DNA of 29,975 nucleotides from Ga0077527 sp964606765 (GCA_964606765.1 CAZSIR010000019.1:1-29975); one strand, 5' to 3'. Numbered from the stretch's first letter, positions 1-7,588 are shown. Notes: generated from the letters alone by a model not told the origin. Numbers and translations are program-made.

Positions 1-775
1 TGGCGCCACAGACCAGGATCTTGCCGCCGCGCTTGACGCATTTCAGCGACGGGGCCCAGGTGTCGCCACCGGTGAAATTGATCACCACGTCGACGCCGCC
101 TTCATAACTGCGGCGCTGCGGCTTGCCGAATTTCTCGACCGCCCACTTGGAAAAATCGGTTTCCTTGTAATTGATTACGTGATCGGCGCCGAGATCCTTG
201 AGGCGCTGGATCTTGTCGGCGCTCGAAGCGCAGGCGATGACTTCGGCGCCGAGCATCTTGGCGAGCAGCACGCAGCCGGTACCGACACCGCCGCTGGCGC
301 CGAGCACCAGCACCTTGTCGCCTTTTTTGATGGTGTTGTGGGTGACGATCATGCGATGCGCGGTGCCATAGGCGACCGGCAGCGAGGCGGCCTGCTCGTA
401 GCTGACGTCATCCGGCATCCTGATCAGCTGGTCGGCGGCGACCAGGCATTTTTCCGCGAGGCCGCCGTGCATCATTTCGCCCATCAGCCCCTTTTTCTTG
501 TTCAGCGGATTGACCAGCACGCGGTCGCCGGCTTTCCAGCCGGTAACGCCGGCGCCGACTTCGAGGATTTCACCGGCGAGGTCTAGGCCGATGATCATCG
601 GGAAGGGCACCTTGATGCCGGGCATGCCGCGCACCGTGAATACGTCGTGGTAGTTGAAGGAGGTCGCGCCGACGCGGATTACGACGTGGCCTTCGACGAC
701 CACCGGATCCGGGAAATCCTGCACGTATTCCAGTTTGTCCAGCCCGCCGTGTTCCCGCAGTACTACTGCTTTCAT
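1..775 (-). CDS. MDR-family zinc-binding alcohol dehydrogenase / quinone oxidoreductase (3' end outside window)
   Basis: The reading frame starts at the ATG complementary to 773-775 and stays open to the left edge, giving 258 residues of a protein that normally has about 325-345. The N-terminus (MKAVVLREHGGLDKL) and a GroES-like domain with GLDLAGEI and VGAGVTGWKAGDRV are typical of the medium-chain dehydrogenase/reductase superfamily. The Rossmann segment follows with GASGGVG and an acidic or polar strand end. I do not see the cluster of four structural-zinc cysteines, so a quinone-oxidoreductase-like NAD(P)H enzyme is as likely as a true alcohol dehydrogenase. A TGGAGAA ribosome binding site lies just upstream. 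The gene is 69 bases after the thiol dioxygenase gene on the same strand and is probably the third gene of the GntR operon. Its substrate is unknown; a carbonyl or enoyl intermediate of the same pathway is a guess. Confidence 0.88.
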   Translation of the reverse strand, partial: MKAVVLREHGGLDKLEYVQDFPDPVVVEGHVVIRVGATSFNYHDVFTVRGMPGIKVPFPMIIGLDLAGEILEVGAGVTGWKAGDRVLVNPLNKKKGLMGEMMHGGLAEKCLVAADQLIRMPDDVSYEQAASLPVAYGTAHRMIVTHNTIKKGDKVLVLGASGGVGTGCVLLAKMLGAEVIACASSADKIQRLKDLGADHVINYKETDFSKWAVEKFGKPQRRSYEGGVDVVINFTGGDTWAPSLKCVKRGGKILVCGA

Positions 776-844
776 GCCGTTCTCCAGTCTGATCGAGATT
801 GAAATGCCTGTGGATTGCCTGCTGATTATCCGGGTTTACCGCAA

Positions 845-1351
845 TCATGCCCACCCGAGCACGCGGTTGACGCCGGTCGTGATGCGCGACCGCTCTATGC
901 CGTAAACGTGGATGGATACGGCCGCATCCGGTTCGGTGTTGGCGATGCGATGGATGCTGCTGTTCGGCAGGTCGAAGCTGAGGGTGCCGCTGCCGCGTTG
1001 TGCAATGCTCGCCAGCATCGGCGGCCCGCCTTCGGCATTCTCGCGGTACAGCCCTTCGGTGATTTTGCCGCTGTAGATGCCGACGCCGCACCAGGTATGG
1101 TGCGCGTGTATCGGGCTGCGCTGGCGGGCGCCCCAGACGATCGCGACGATGGTGTAGCGGCCTTCAAGGTCGCCGTGCAGTACATGTCTGGTGTAATGGT
1201 CATGGCTGGGCCGGCACTGCTCGCTGGTCAGCCAGTCGGGGCAGGCGAGTGATTCTTCGAGGGCTGCGGTGACCCGCTCGGGCAGTTCGGTCAGCGGCGC
1301 GGCCACCGCTTCGTCCATGCGCCGTATCAGGCGTTGCAGCGGCGGTTTCAT
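845..1351 (-). CDS. Cysteine dioxygenase-like thiol dioxygenase (cupin)
   Basis: This 168-residue protein is a type I cysteine dioxygenase family cupin, a non-haem iron enzyme that oxidises a thiol to a sulfinate with O2. The three-His iron site is visible as H82 and H84 (PIHAHHTWC) and H134 (SSIHRIAN), with E99 after the first cupin motif. Aligned by eye to mammalian CDO from memory, R55 (YTRHVL) matches the Arg that binds the cysteine carboxylate, C88 matches the cofactor Cys and Y150 (SIHVYG) the cofactor Tyr. In 3-mercaptopropionate dioxygenases the Arg is usually Gln, so cysteine or a close relative is favoured, but this is not secure. The length is slightly below the roughly 200 residues of the mammalian enzyme. 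The ATG overlaps the stop of the upstream GntR gene in an ATGA, implying translational coupling. The protein is expected to be cytosolic. Confidence 0.85.
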   Translation of the reverse strand: MKPPLQRLIRRMDEAVAAPLTELPERVTAALEESLACPDWLTSEQCRPSHDHYTRHVLHGDLEGRYTIVAIVWGARQRSPIHAHHTWCGVGIYSGKITEGLYRENAEGGPPMLASIAQRGSGTLSFDLPNSSIHRIANTEPDAAVSIHVYGIERSRITTGVNRVLGWA

Positions 1352-2049
1352 TTGCCGTCCGCGGTGATGGCCAGGTTCAGCACGGATTTGCTGGCAAGGA
1401 TGGCGCCGAGCACCATGCTGCGTGCGGCTTCGATCTGCTCGCGGCAGATGTTTTCCGCAGTCCCGCCGTCGCCCTTGGCCAGCGCCTTTACCAGCGCGCG
1501 ATGCTCGTGCTGCATTTCCTGGGAGCGGTTGCGCAGGCCCAGTCCGAGATGCAGCAGCCGGGTCATTTCATCGAGCAGTTGCTCAATGGTTCCGGCAAGC
1601 CGCGCATTGCCCGCGGCCTGCGCGATGGTGACGTGGAAGGCCTTGTTGGCATCGAGGAATCGTGCCGTGCTCCTGGCATTGCCGGTCTGATAACCCTCAC
1701 GGCAGATATCATCGAGCACACGCAGGCGCTGCGCATCCACGCGGCCGGCGGCCATGCGCGCCGCGGCGGGTTCGAGCATGAGCCGCAGGGCAAATACATC
1801 CTGGATGTCCTGGAGGGTGACCGGTGTCACCATGTAGCCGCGGCGCGGGATGGCGCGCACCAGTCCGTCATGCGCAAGCCGCGACAGGGCCATGCGCACG
1901 GGGGCCTTGCCGAGTTTGTACTGGGCGCAGAGCTGGGCTTCGGAGACTTCGGTGCCCGGCGCGTAGAGGCAGCAGATGATGTCGTGCCGGATGCGTTCAT
2001 AGGCGCGGTCGCTGAGCAGCGGGATGGTTTTTGCGGAAACAGCGGTCAT
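1348..2049 (-). CDS. GntR-family transcriptional regulator, FCD (FadR-like) subfamily
   Basis: The protein has 233 residues from the ATG at 2047-2049. The frame is open further upstream to a TTG at 2145, but that start would run through a palindrome in the promoter region and add a non-family N-terminus. Residues 10-75 form the GntR winged helix (SDRAYERIRHDI, then a helix-turn-helix, then RRGYMVTPV). Residues 80-225 form the all-helical FCD ligand domain (LRLMLEPAAARMA, FLDANKAFH, HEHRAL). Usual FCD metal ligands are Asp, His, His, His. Here H139 and H183 are present, but the Asp position looks like N135 and the last His position like Q205, so metal binding may be lost. The gene leads the thiol dioxygenase operon and is divergent from the five-transporter operon, making it the likely local regulator of both. 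The ribosome binding site is weak. Confidence 0.9.
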   Translation of the reverse strand: MTAVSAKTIPLLSDRAYERIRHDIICCLYAPGTEVSEAQLCAQYKLGKAPVRMALSRLAHDGLVRAIPRRGYMVTPVTLQDIQDVFALRLMLEPAAARMAAGRVDAQRLRVLDDICREGYQTGNARSTARFLDANKAFHVTIAQAAGNARLAGTIEQLLDEMTRLLHLGLGLRNRSQEMQHEHRALVKALAKGDGGTAENICREQIEAARSMVLGAILASKSVLNLAITADGK

Positions 2050-2134
2050 TTGCGGTTGCGGCGTTTGCGGAGGCGTGGTGCGTGGAAAAGTGCAGGCAAC
2101 AGTGCAGACACCTGAAATCTTAGTAAATGACGTC

Positions 2135-2144
2135 TGACATGTCA
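2135..2144. promoter_or_regulatory. Perfect 10-bp palindrome in the GntR/MFS divergent promoter region
   Basis: TGACATGTCA is a perfect palindrome lying 86 bases upstream of the GntR start and about 90 bases upstream of the first MFS gene. A second palindromic hexamer, GACGTC, sits immediately beside it at 2129-2134. Position and symmetry fit an operator for the neighbouring GntR regulator. This is inferred from location only. Confidence 0.4.
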
Positions 2145-2235
2145 ACGGAGAAGGCCGGGTTCATCGCCGGAATGCCAGCGATTCAGGACCGCATCGTGAA
2201 AATGCGTCTTGCACCGCGCAGCCGCAGTCACGACA

Positions 2236-3504
2236 ATGCAGAGTCACCCTCTGCGCAATTACCTGAATAAAAGAACAAAAACCGTGAACCCTGCCGTTGC
2301 CCTGCCTGGCCCGTGGATCGTGGTCACCGTTGCGACCCTTGCGCAGATGGTGGTTGCGATGTCGAACATCCTGCTGCCGACGATTGCGCCGAAACTGGCG
2401 GAATCCCTCGGGGTCAGCCCGATTCTGATCGGTTATCAGGTCAGCCTGACTTTCGGTGTGGCCACGCTGGCGACCATGCTGGGAGGACCCGCGGTGCTGC
2501 GTTACGGCGCTGCGCGCACCACGCAGCTGTCTTCGCTGTGCTGCGGCGCCGGCCTGCTGTTTTTTGCGTTGCCAAACCTGTGGGCCATCGCGCTGGGCTC
2601 GGCCTTTGTCGGCATCGGCATGGGCTTGATCAATCCGGCGGCGGCGCACATGCTGGTGACTTACACGCCGCCGCAGCGCCGCAACATCATGTTTTCGATC
2701 AAGCAGACCGGTGTTCCGGTTGGCGGCGTGATTACCGCGCTGACCGCACCGGCGATCGCCGTGCACTACGGATTCCGCTGGTCGCTGGTCATGGTGGGAA
2801 TGCTGATATTTGCACTGGTGCTGTATACCCAGCGTTACCGGGCGCTGTGGGACCATGATCGCGGTCGTGCGGTGCGCGATGCTCAGTCGGCATTCGGCGG
2901 CGTACCGCTGGTGTGGCGGCAGGCCAGCCTGCGCTGGGTATCCCTGGTGGCGATGATTTTTTCCGGCATCCAGCGCTGCGTGCTGAGTTTTACGGTGATC
3001 TATCTGGTGGCCGAAGGCGGCATGGGACTGGTCGAGGCGGGCGTAATGCTTTCAGTGGTGCAGATTGGCGGCTCCGCCTCGCGCATCTGCTGGGGCTGGC
3101 TGGCCGATCTTCTGCGCAGCAGTCTCACCGTCCTGATGATCATTTGCGTGATTACCATCGCATCGTCCCTGATGCTCGTGTTTTATCGTCCGGAATGGAA
3201 TAAGTTATTGATTTATATGCTATTTTTTGTCATCGGCGTGACGGCTGTTGGCTGGAACGGCGTGTTTCATGCCGAGGCGGCGCGGCTCAGCCCGCCGGGA
3301 ATGGCGAGTGTGGTGGCTGCCGGCACCACGTTTTTTGTGTTTGCCGGCGTGCTGATCGGTCCCGCGGCGTTTGCTGCGGCTTATGGCGGCATCGGCAGCT
3401 ACAGCCATACTTTCCTGCTGGTGACCGCCTCCGCGATCGCGGCTTTTTTCCTGCTGCTGCTGGCGCGGCGGGTGGCTGATGATCCGGCGCCGCATGAACG
3501 ATGA
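2236..3504 (+). CDS. MFS transporter, first of three tandem paralogs
   Basis: A hydrophobic protein of 422 residues from the ATG at 2236, with about 12 predicted membrane helices. The family signature RRNIMFSIKQTGVPVG lies between the N-terminal half and the middle of the protein and is repeated almost exactly in the next two genes. The second-half signature WGWLADLLR matches an MFS loop motif. The start is uncertain: ATG 2236 has no clear ribosome binding site, a GTG at 2284 would give an N-terminus nearer in length to the two paralogs, and a TTG at 2209 is also in frame. The gene heads a coupled five-transporter run divergent from the GntR regulator. The substrate is unknown; the context suggests an organic acid, organosulfur compound or its oxidation product. 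Confidence 0.9.
   Translation: MQSHPLRNYLNKRTKTVNPAVALPGPWIVVTVATLAQMVVAMSNILLPTIAPKLAESLGVSPILIGYQVSLTFGVATLATMLGGPAVLRYGAARTTQLSSLCCGAGLLFFALPNLWAIALGSAFVGIGMGLINPAAAHMLVTYTPPQRRNIMFSIKQTGVPVGGVITALTAPAIAVHYGFRWSLVMVGMLIFALVLYTQRYRALWDHDRGRAVRDAQSAFGGVPLVWRQASLRWVSLVAMIFSGIQRCVLSFTVIYLVAEGGMGLVEAGVMLSVVQIGGSASRICWGWLADLLRSSLTVLMIICVITIASSLMLVFYRPEWNKLLIYMLFFVIGVTAVGWNGVFHAEAARLSPPGMASVVAAGTTFFVFAGVLIGPAAFAAAYGGIGSYSHTFLLVTASAIAAFFLLLLARRVADDPAPHER
2238..2254 (+). promoter_or_regulatory. 6-bp stem, 5-nt loop inverted repeat at the MFS leader
   Basis: GCAGAG and CTCTGC are separated by TCACC. The repeat begins inside the ATG used here as the start and lies 30 bases upstream of the alternative GTG at 2284. 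If GTG is the true start, this is a leader hairpin or an operator half-site pair. If ATG is the start, it would be a stem over the initiation region. Its role is unproven. Confidence 0.3.
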
Positions 3505-4735
3505 TGCCGGGCAAGGTCCTGTCACGGAACGACCGGTGACCGCAACCGCGCCTTCAATCCGGGTTGTGGTGCTGGCGACGACGGCCGCGCAGATCGCATC
3601 GGCGATGGCCATCGCCATTTTTCCCGTACTGGCACCGCAGCTGGCGCGCATGCTGGAGGTCGATGCTTCGCATGTCGGTTACCAGATCAGCATCCTGTTT
3701 GGCGCAGCAATGCTGATGTCGGGCTTTGTCGGTACGGTGGTTCTGCGCTGGGGCGCCTGCCGTTCGATGCAGATTTCACTGGGGCTGTGTGCCGTGGCGA
3801 TGCTCGCCGCCATGGCGGGGCAGTTGCTGCTGATGCCGCTGGCGGCGGTGCTGGCCGGCGCCAGCACCGCGCTGGCTGCCGCGGGCGCTTCGCATCTTTT
3901 GTTCCGTTTCGGGCCGGCCAGACACCGCAATCTGATTTTTTCCATCAAGCAGACCGGCGTTCCGCTGGGCTGGGCAACCATCGCGCTGATTGCCCCCGCG
4001 CTGGCGGTGTCTTTCGACTGGCGATTGCCCATGCTGCTGGTGCTGGCCTATTCAGTGGCCGGCGCGCTGCTGCTGGAGCGCTGGCGCGCCTGCTGGGACG
4101 ATGACCGAAATCCCGGTGCGGCCTCGCAAACCAACATGCTGACCGGCGTTGCGGTGTTGTGGCGTTACATGACGCTGCGTTACCTCGCGGCGGCCGGATT
4201 CTGTTTCTCCTTCGTGCAGCTTTGCATCGGTACATTTACCGTCAATCTGCTGGTGGAAGATGCCGGTTACGGATTGGTGGCTGCCGGCGTCATGCTCTCC
4301 CTGCTGCAGGTTTCAGGCATGTCGGGCCGCCTGATTTTCGGCTGGCTGGCAGATCGCAGTGACGGCGCCATCGCGGTACTGGTCATCTCCAGCCTGGTGG
4401 CTGCAGCTGGCTGCGTGGCCGGCATGTTTGTCAGTGGAAGCTGGCCGGTTGCCGCACTGGTCGTGTTTTATGTGCTGTTCGGCATCGTGATTTACGGCTG
4501 GAACGGTGTGCTGCACGCCCAGATTGCAAGACTCAGCCCGCAGGGCATGGTCAGCGTGGCGACCGGCGGCATCATGGTATGGATTTTCGCCGGCATCCTG
4601 TCCGGGCCGGCCCTGTTCGCGGCGGCGTACCGCTGGATCGGCAGTTATACGACGACCTTTGGCGGCCTTGCCGCGGTCGCACTGAGCAGCGCCGCGTTTG
4701 CGGCCCTGGCCATGCGCCAGGAGCGGGCGCGATGA
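3494..4735 (+). CDS. MFS transporter, second of three tandem paralogs
   Basis: A 413-residue integral membrane protein with about 12 hydrophobic helices. It carries the same signature as its neighbours (RHRNLIFSIKQTGVPLG near the middle of the first half, then GWLADRS and IYGWNGVLHAQIARLSPQGM in the second half). The ATG at 3494 overlaps the end of the first MFS gene by 11 bases. Another ATG at 3479 is in frame but would lengthen the overlap. The C-terminal part of all three proteins shares a GWNG(V/L) segment followed by the pattern ARLSPxGMxSVA, so they arose by tandem duplication, not by chance clustering of unrelated permeases. The direction of transport and the substrate cannot be read from the sequence. 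Confidence 0.9.
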   Translation: MNDDAGQGPVTERPVTATAPSIRVVVLATTAAQIASAMAIAIFPVLAPQLARMLEVDASHVGYQISILFGAAMLMSGFVGTVVLRWGACRSMQISLGLCAVAMLAAMAGQLLLMPLAAVLAGASTALAAAGASHLLFRFGPARHRNLIFSIKQTGVPLGWATIALIAPALAVSFDWRLPMLLVLAYSVAGALLLERWRACWDDDRNPGAASQTNMLTGVAVLWRYMTLRYLAAAGFCFSFVQLCIGTFTVNLLVEDAGYGLVAAGVMLSLLQVSGMSGRLIFGWLADRSDGAIAVLVISSLVAAAGCVAGMFVSGSWPVAALVVFYVLFGIVIYGWNGVLHAQIARLSPQGMVSVATGGIMVWIFAGILSGPALFAAAYRWIGSYTTTFGGLAAVALSSAAFAALAMRQERAR

Positions 4736-5943
4736 ACAAGGCTGCAATCGCGGCTGTTCCGTCGGTGGCGGCCGTGGTTGCGGCCACCACGGCGGCGCAG
4801 GTGGCCGGCGCGATGGGCGCGGCTGTGTTTCCCGTCATTGCACCGGAACTGGCGCGGGTGCTGGACGTGCAGGCCTCGCTGATCGGCTATCAGATGAGCC
4901 TGATCTACGGCGCAGCGCTGCTCGGTTCCATGCTGTTCACCTGGATGGTGGCGCGGTACGGCGCCTGCCGCACCACGCAGATCGGAATGATTCTCTGCGT
5001 GATCGGACTGGCGATCGGTTTGCATGGCAGCGTGGCCGCGCTGGTGGCGACGTCGATATTCATCGGCGTGGCGATGAGCATCAATCTGCCGGCGGCGGCG
5101 CATCTGCTGTTCCGCTTCAGTCCGCCGCGGCACCGCAATTTCATTTTTTCACTGAAGCAGACCGGCGTGCCGCTGGCCTGGGCGCTGATGGCGCTGCTGG
5201 CGCCGACCATCACGCTGGCCTGGGGCTGGCGCTGGGCGCTGGCACTGGTGCTGCTGGCGGCGCTGGCCACCCTGCTCGGGCTGCAGCCGGTGCGCGAGCG
5301 CTGGGATGATGACCGTCGGCCTGATTTGCCGGTGCGGGCGCAGATTTTCGAAGGCCTGCAGCTGGTGTGGAGCCTGCCCGCCCTGCGCTGGCTGGGCGTT
5401 GCGGCTTTCGGCATGGCGTTTGTGCAACTGTGCGTCAGCACTTTTACCGTGATCATGCTGGTCGGCGAAGCGGGATACACGCTGGTCGAGGCCGGATTGA
5501 TGCTGTCCGTTGCACAGATCGCCGGTGTTGCGGGACGCATTGCCTGGGGCTGGCTGGCGGATCGCCTCGGCGACAGCCTGCGTGTGCTGCAATGGCTGAC
5601 CATCGGCATGCTGCTCTGCTGCTTTGCCATTTTCTTCCTGCAGCAGGGCTGGCCGGTGCCCCTGACCGCATTGCTGTTTGCGGTATTCGGTGCAACGGCG
5701 ATCGGCTGGAACGGCTTGTACATTGCGGAAGTGGCCAAACGCAGCCCGGCAGGGCAGGTCAGCATCGCGACCGGCGGTGCGATGGTATGGAATTTTGCCG
5801 GCATCCTGGCCGGCCCTACGGCCTTTACCCTGGTTTACAAAGTGCTCGGCAGCTATGCCTGGACCTACGGGGCGATGGCGGCGATGGTGATGGTGATTTT
5901 TCTGGCACTGTGGTCGGCGCGCCGCGTGCCGCAGGCGGCATGA
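4732..5943 (+). CDS. MFS transporter, third of three tandem paralogs
   Basis: A 403-residue permease from the ATG at 4732, which overlaps the preceding stop in an ATGA. Upstream in-frame sequence to 4579 is the shadow of the second MFS gene. Shared elements are SLIGYQMSLIYG near residue 45, RHRNFIFSLKQTGVPLAW, WGWLADRLGD and IGWNGLYIAEVAKRSPAGQ. It is therefore a clear paralog of the two genes upstream, with the same expected 12-helix layout. The next gene overlaps its stop by 4 bases, so it is translationally coupled on both sides. The function is a secondary transporter of unknown substrate. Confidence 0.9.
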   Translation: MNKAAIAAVPSVAAVVAATTAAQVAGAMGAAVFPVIAPELARVLDVQASLIGYQMSLIYGAALLGSMLFTWMVARYGACRTTQIGMILCVIGLAIGLHGSVAALVATSIFIGVAMSINLPAAAHLLFRFSPPRHRNFIFSLKQTGVPLAWALMALLAPTITLAWGWRWALALVLLAALATLLGLQPVRERWDDDRRPDLPVRAQIFEGLQLVWSLPALRWLGVAAFGMAFVQLCVSTFTVIMLVGEAGYTLVEAGLMLSVAQIAGVAGRIAWGWLADRLGDSLRVLQWLTIGMLLCCFAIFFLQQGWPVPLTALLFAVFGATAIGWNGLYIAEVAKRSPAGQVSIATGGAMVWNFAGILAGPTAFTLVYKVLGSYAWTYGAMAAMVMVIFLALWSARRVPQAA

Positions 5944-6689
5944 TGGAGCAGCTCAGCCTGTTGCAGCTGGTGTTCTGCGCCGTGGTGGTGATGCTTGCAT
6001 TTGCGGTGCGCGGCGGTGCGGGCTTCGGCGGTGGCGCGATTGCCGTGCCGCTGCTGGCGCTGGTGTTTCCGGTGCCGGTCACAGTGCCGGTGGTCACCGT
6101 GCTCAACATACTGTCGTCGGTGGGTCACGGCATCAGCGACTGGCGCCACATCGTCTGGCGCGAAATCTGGCGCATCCTGCCCGGCAGCCTGATCGGCGTG
6201 TTTTTCGGGCTTTATCTTCTGGCCCTGATTGACCCGCAGCCGCTGGGGCGTGCGCTGGGGGTGTTTGTCGTGTTTTATGCGCTCTACGTGCTGTTTCTGG
6301 CAAGCCGCATACCGGCCATTCCGCAACGCTGGCTGCTGCCGGTGGCGGCCCTTGCGAGTTTTGCCGCAGGCACTGTGGGTTCACTGTTCGGCGGCGCCGC
6401 CGGCCCGCTGTACGTGATTTATCTGAACGCCGTGCGTCTCGGCCGTGATGCCTTCCGCGTGACCATCACCACGGTGATGCTGTTTCAGGGCCTGACGCGC
6501 ATCGCCGGCTACGCCACGCTCGGATTTTATGACCGGCAGGTGCTGATGCTGCTGCTGATCGCGCTGCCGTTCATGGTCATCGGATCCTGGGCCGGGGTCC
6601 GGGTGGTGCGCCGCTTCGACGCCCAGCGTTTCAACCGGGCGGTTGCGGCGGTGCTGCTGATCAGCGGCGCCGCGCTGATTTTCAAGTAA
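5940..6689 (+). CDS. TauE/SafE-family sulfite/sulfonate-type exporter, first of two paralogs
   Basis: A 249-residue, roughly 8-helix membrane protein. The paired repeats typical of TauE/SafE (DUF81) permeases are visible: AVRGGAGFGGGAIAVPLL near residue 20 and GTVGSLFGGAAGPLYVIYL near residue 145. Two adjacent ATG codons (5940 and 5943) are available; the first overlaps the MFS stop in an ATGA and is preferred. Members of this family move sulfite, sulfoacetate, taurine-derived anions or other small anions, but many have no proven substrate. Its place next to a thiol dioxygenase makes export of sulfite or a sulfinate or sulfonate attractive, as an inference. Confidence 0.88.
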   Translation: MMEQLSLLQLVFCAVVVMLAFAVRGGAGFGGGAIAVPLLALVFPVPVTVPVVTVLNILSSVGHGISDWRHIVWREIWRILPGSLIGVFFGLYLLALIDPQPLGRALGVFVVFYALYVLFLASRIPAIPQRWLLPVAALASFAAGTVGSLFGGAAGPLYVIYLNAVRLGRDAFRVTITTVMLFQGLTRIAGYATLGFYDRQVLMLLLIALPFMVIGSWAGVRVVRRFDAQRFNRAVAAVLLISGAALIFK

Positions 6690-6693
6690 GCCG

Positions 6694-7437
6694 ATGTTTG
6701 ACCTGACCTGGATGCAACTGGCCTGGATCGCCGCGGTGTCATTCCTCGCATTTGTCGTGCGCGGCATGTCGGGGTTCGGCGCAGGCATGATTGCCGTGCC
6801 GCTGCTGGCCTTCGCGATTCCGCTGCAGATGGCGGTCCCCCTGTGCAGCCTGCTGGTGTTTGTGCTGTTCGTGATTCTGGTCATTCGCGACCGGCGCGAG
6901 GTGGTGTGGGCTGAGCTGAAACTGCTGGTGCCGCCGACCATCGTCGGCGCCGTTGCGGGGCTGTGGCTGTTTGCCAGCCTCGACAACCGCATGCTGGTGC
7001 TCATGCTCGGCACTTTTCTGGTGTGCTACTCCTGTTACATGCTTGCTGTCAGTGTGCTCGGACTGCCGCAGTTGCGCTGTTCTCAGCGCTGGGCGCTGCC
7101 GGTCGGATTTTTCGGCAGCTTTTTCGACACCCTGTTCGGCGGAGGCGGCGGGACGCTGGTGGTGATTTACATCAATGCCCGCGGCATCGGTCGAGCCGGA
7201 TTCCGCGCGACCGTGGCGGCCTTGTGGTTCACGGAAATGATTGCCCGCATCGGCGGCTATGCCTGGGCAGGTTTTTATAATGCGCAGGTGTTGCTGCTGT
7301 TCGCAGCCCTGTTGCCGCTGATGTGGATGGGAACCGTGACCGGAGAGCGCCTGGGCAACCGGGTCGACAGTGAAACGTTCTCGCGGATACTGGCGGTGAT
7401 GCTGCTGGCCAGCGGGATAAGCCTGCTGCTGAAGTAG
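6694..7437 (+). CDS. TauE/SafE-family permease, second of two paralogs
   Basis: A 247-residue membrane protein starting 4 bases after the previous stop. It repeats the paralog's pattern: VVRGMSGFGAGMIAVPLL near residue 20, DTLFGGGGGTLVVIYI near residue 145, GFYNAQVLLL near residue 190 and a hydrophobic C-terminus ending LLLK, against IFK in the first copy. The two copies are clearly homologous but well diverged, so this is an old duplication. It ends the five-gene transporter run; only 10 bases separate its stop from the stop of a convergent small gene. I see no strong intrinsic terminator at the junction. Confidence 0.88.
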   Translation: MFDLTWMQLAWIAAVSFLAFVVRGMSGFGAGMIAVPLLAFAIPLQMAVPLCSLLVFVLFVILVIRDRREVVWAELKLLVPPTIVGAVAGLWLFASLDNRMLVLMLGTFLVCYSCYMLAVSVLGLPQLRCSQRWALPVGFFGSFFDTLFGGGGGTLVVIYINARGIGRAGFRATVAALWFTEMIARIGGYAWAGFYNAQVLLLFAALLPLMWMGTVTGERLGNRVDSETFSRILAVMLLASGISLLLK

Positions 7438-7447
7438 CAGGGAGGGG

Positions 7448-7588
7448 TCAGCGCAGGAAGATGACCACGGGGAATACGGCGACAGCCATGACCAGTACCA
7501 GCCATTCCAGCCGGTTGCGTTTCAGCCAGCCGGTGAAATGCAGAATCAGCACGATCGCGGCAATAACATAGAACGCGTAGAACGCCAT
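7448..7588 (-). CDS. Small membrane protein, 46 residues
   Basis: This short frame starts at the ATG complementary to 7586-7588 with a good ribosome binding site (GGGGAG, about 8 bases upstream). The product begins MAFYAFYVIAAIVLIL and has two hydrophobic stretches (about residues 4-18 and 29-45) separated by a basic, aromatic loop (GWLKRNRLEW). This predicts a two-helix hairpin inner-membrane peptide with a positively charged turn. It converges with the second TauE gene. I do not recognise the family. The ribosome binding site and the clean amphipathic layout favour a real gene over chance. Confidence 0.6.
   Translation of the reverse strand: MAFYAFYVIAAIVLILHFTGWLKRNRLEWLVLVMAVAVFPVVIFLR

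Noticed and set aside
2161..2856. 231-residue minus-strand open frame upstream of the GntR gene
   Set aside because: It is antisense to the first MFS gene and rich in Arg, Gln and His, as expected for a shadow frame.
4905..5804. 299-residue minus-strand open frame
   Set aside because: It is antisense to the third MFS gene, with a composition of repeated Ser, Ala, Pro and Arg and no recognisable motif.
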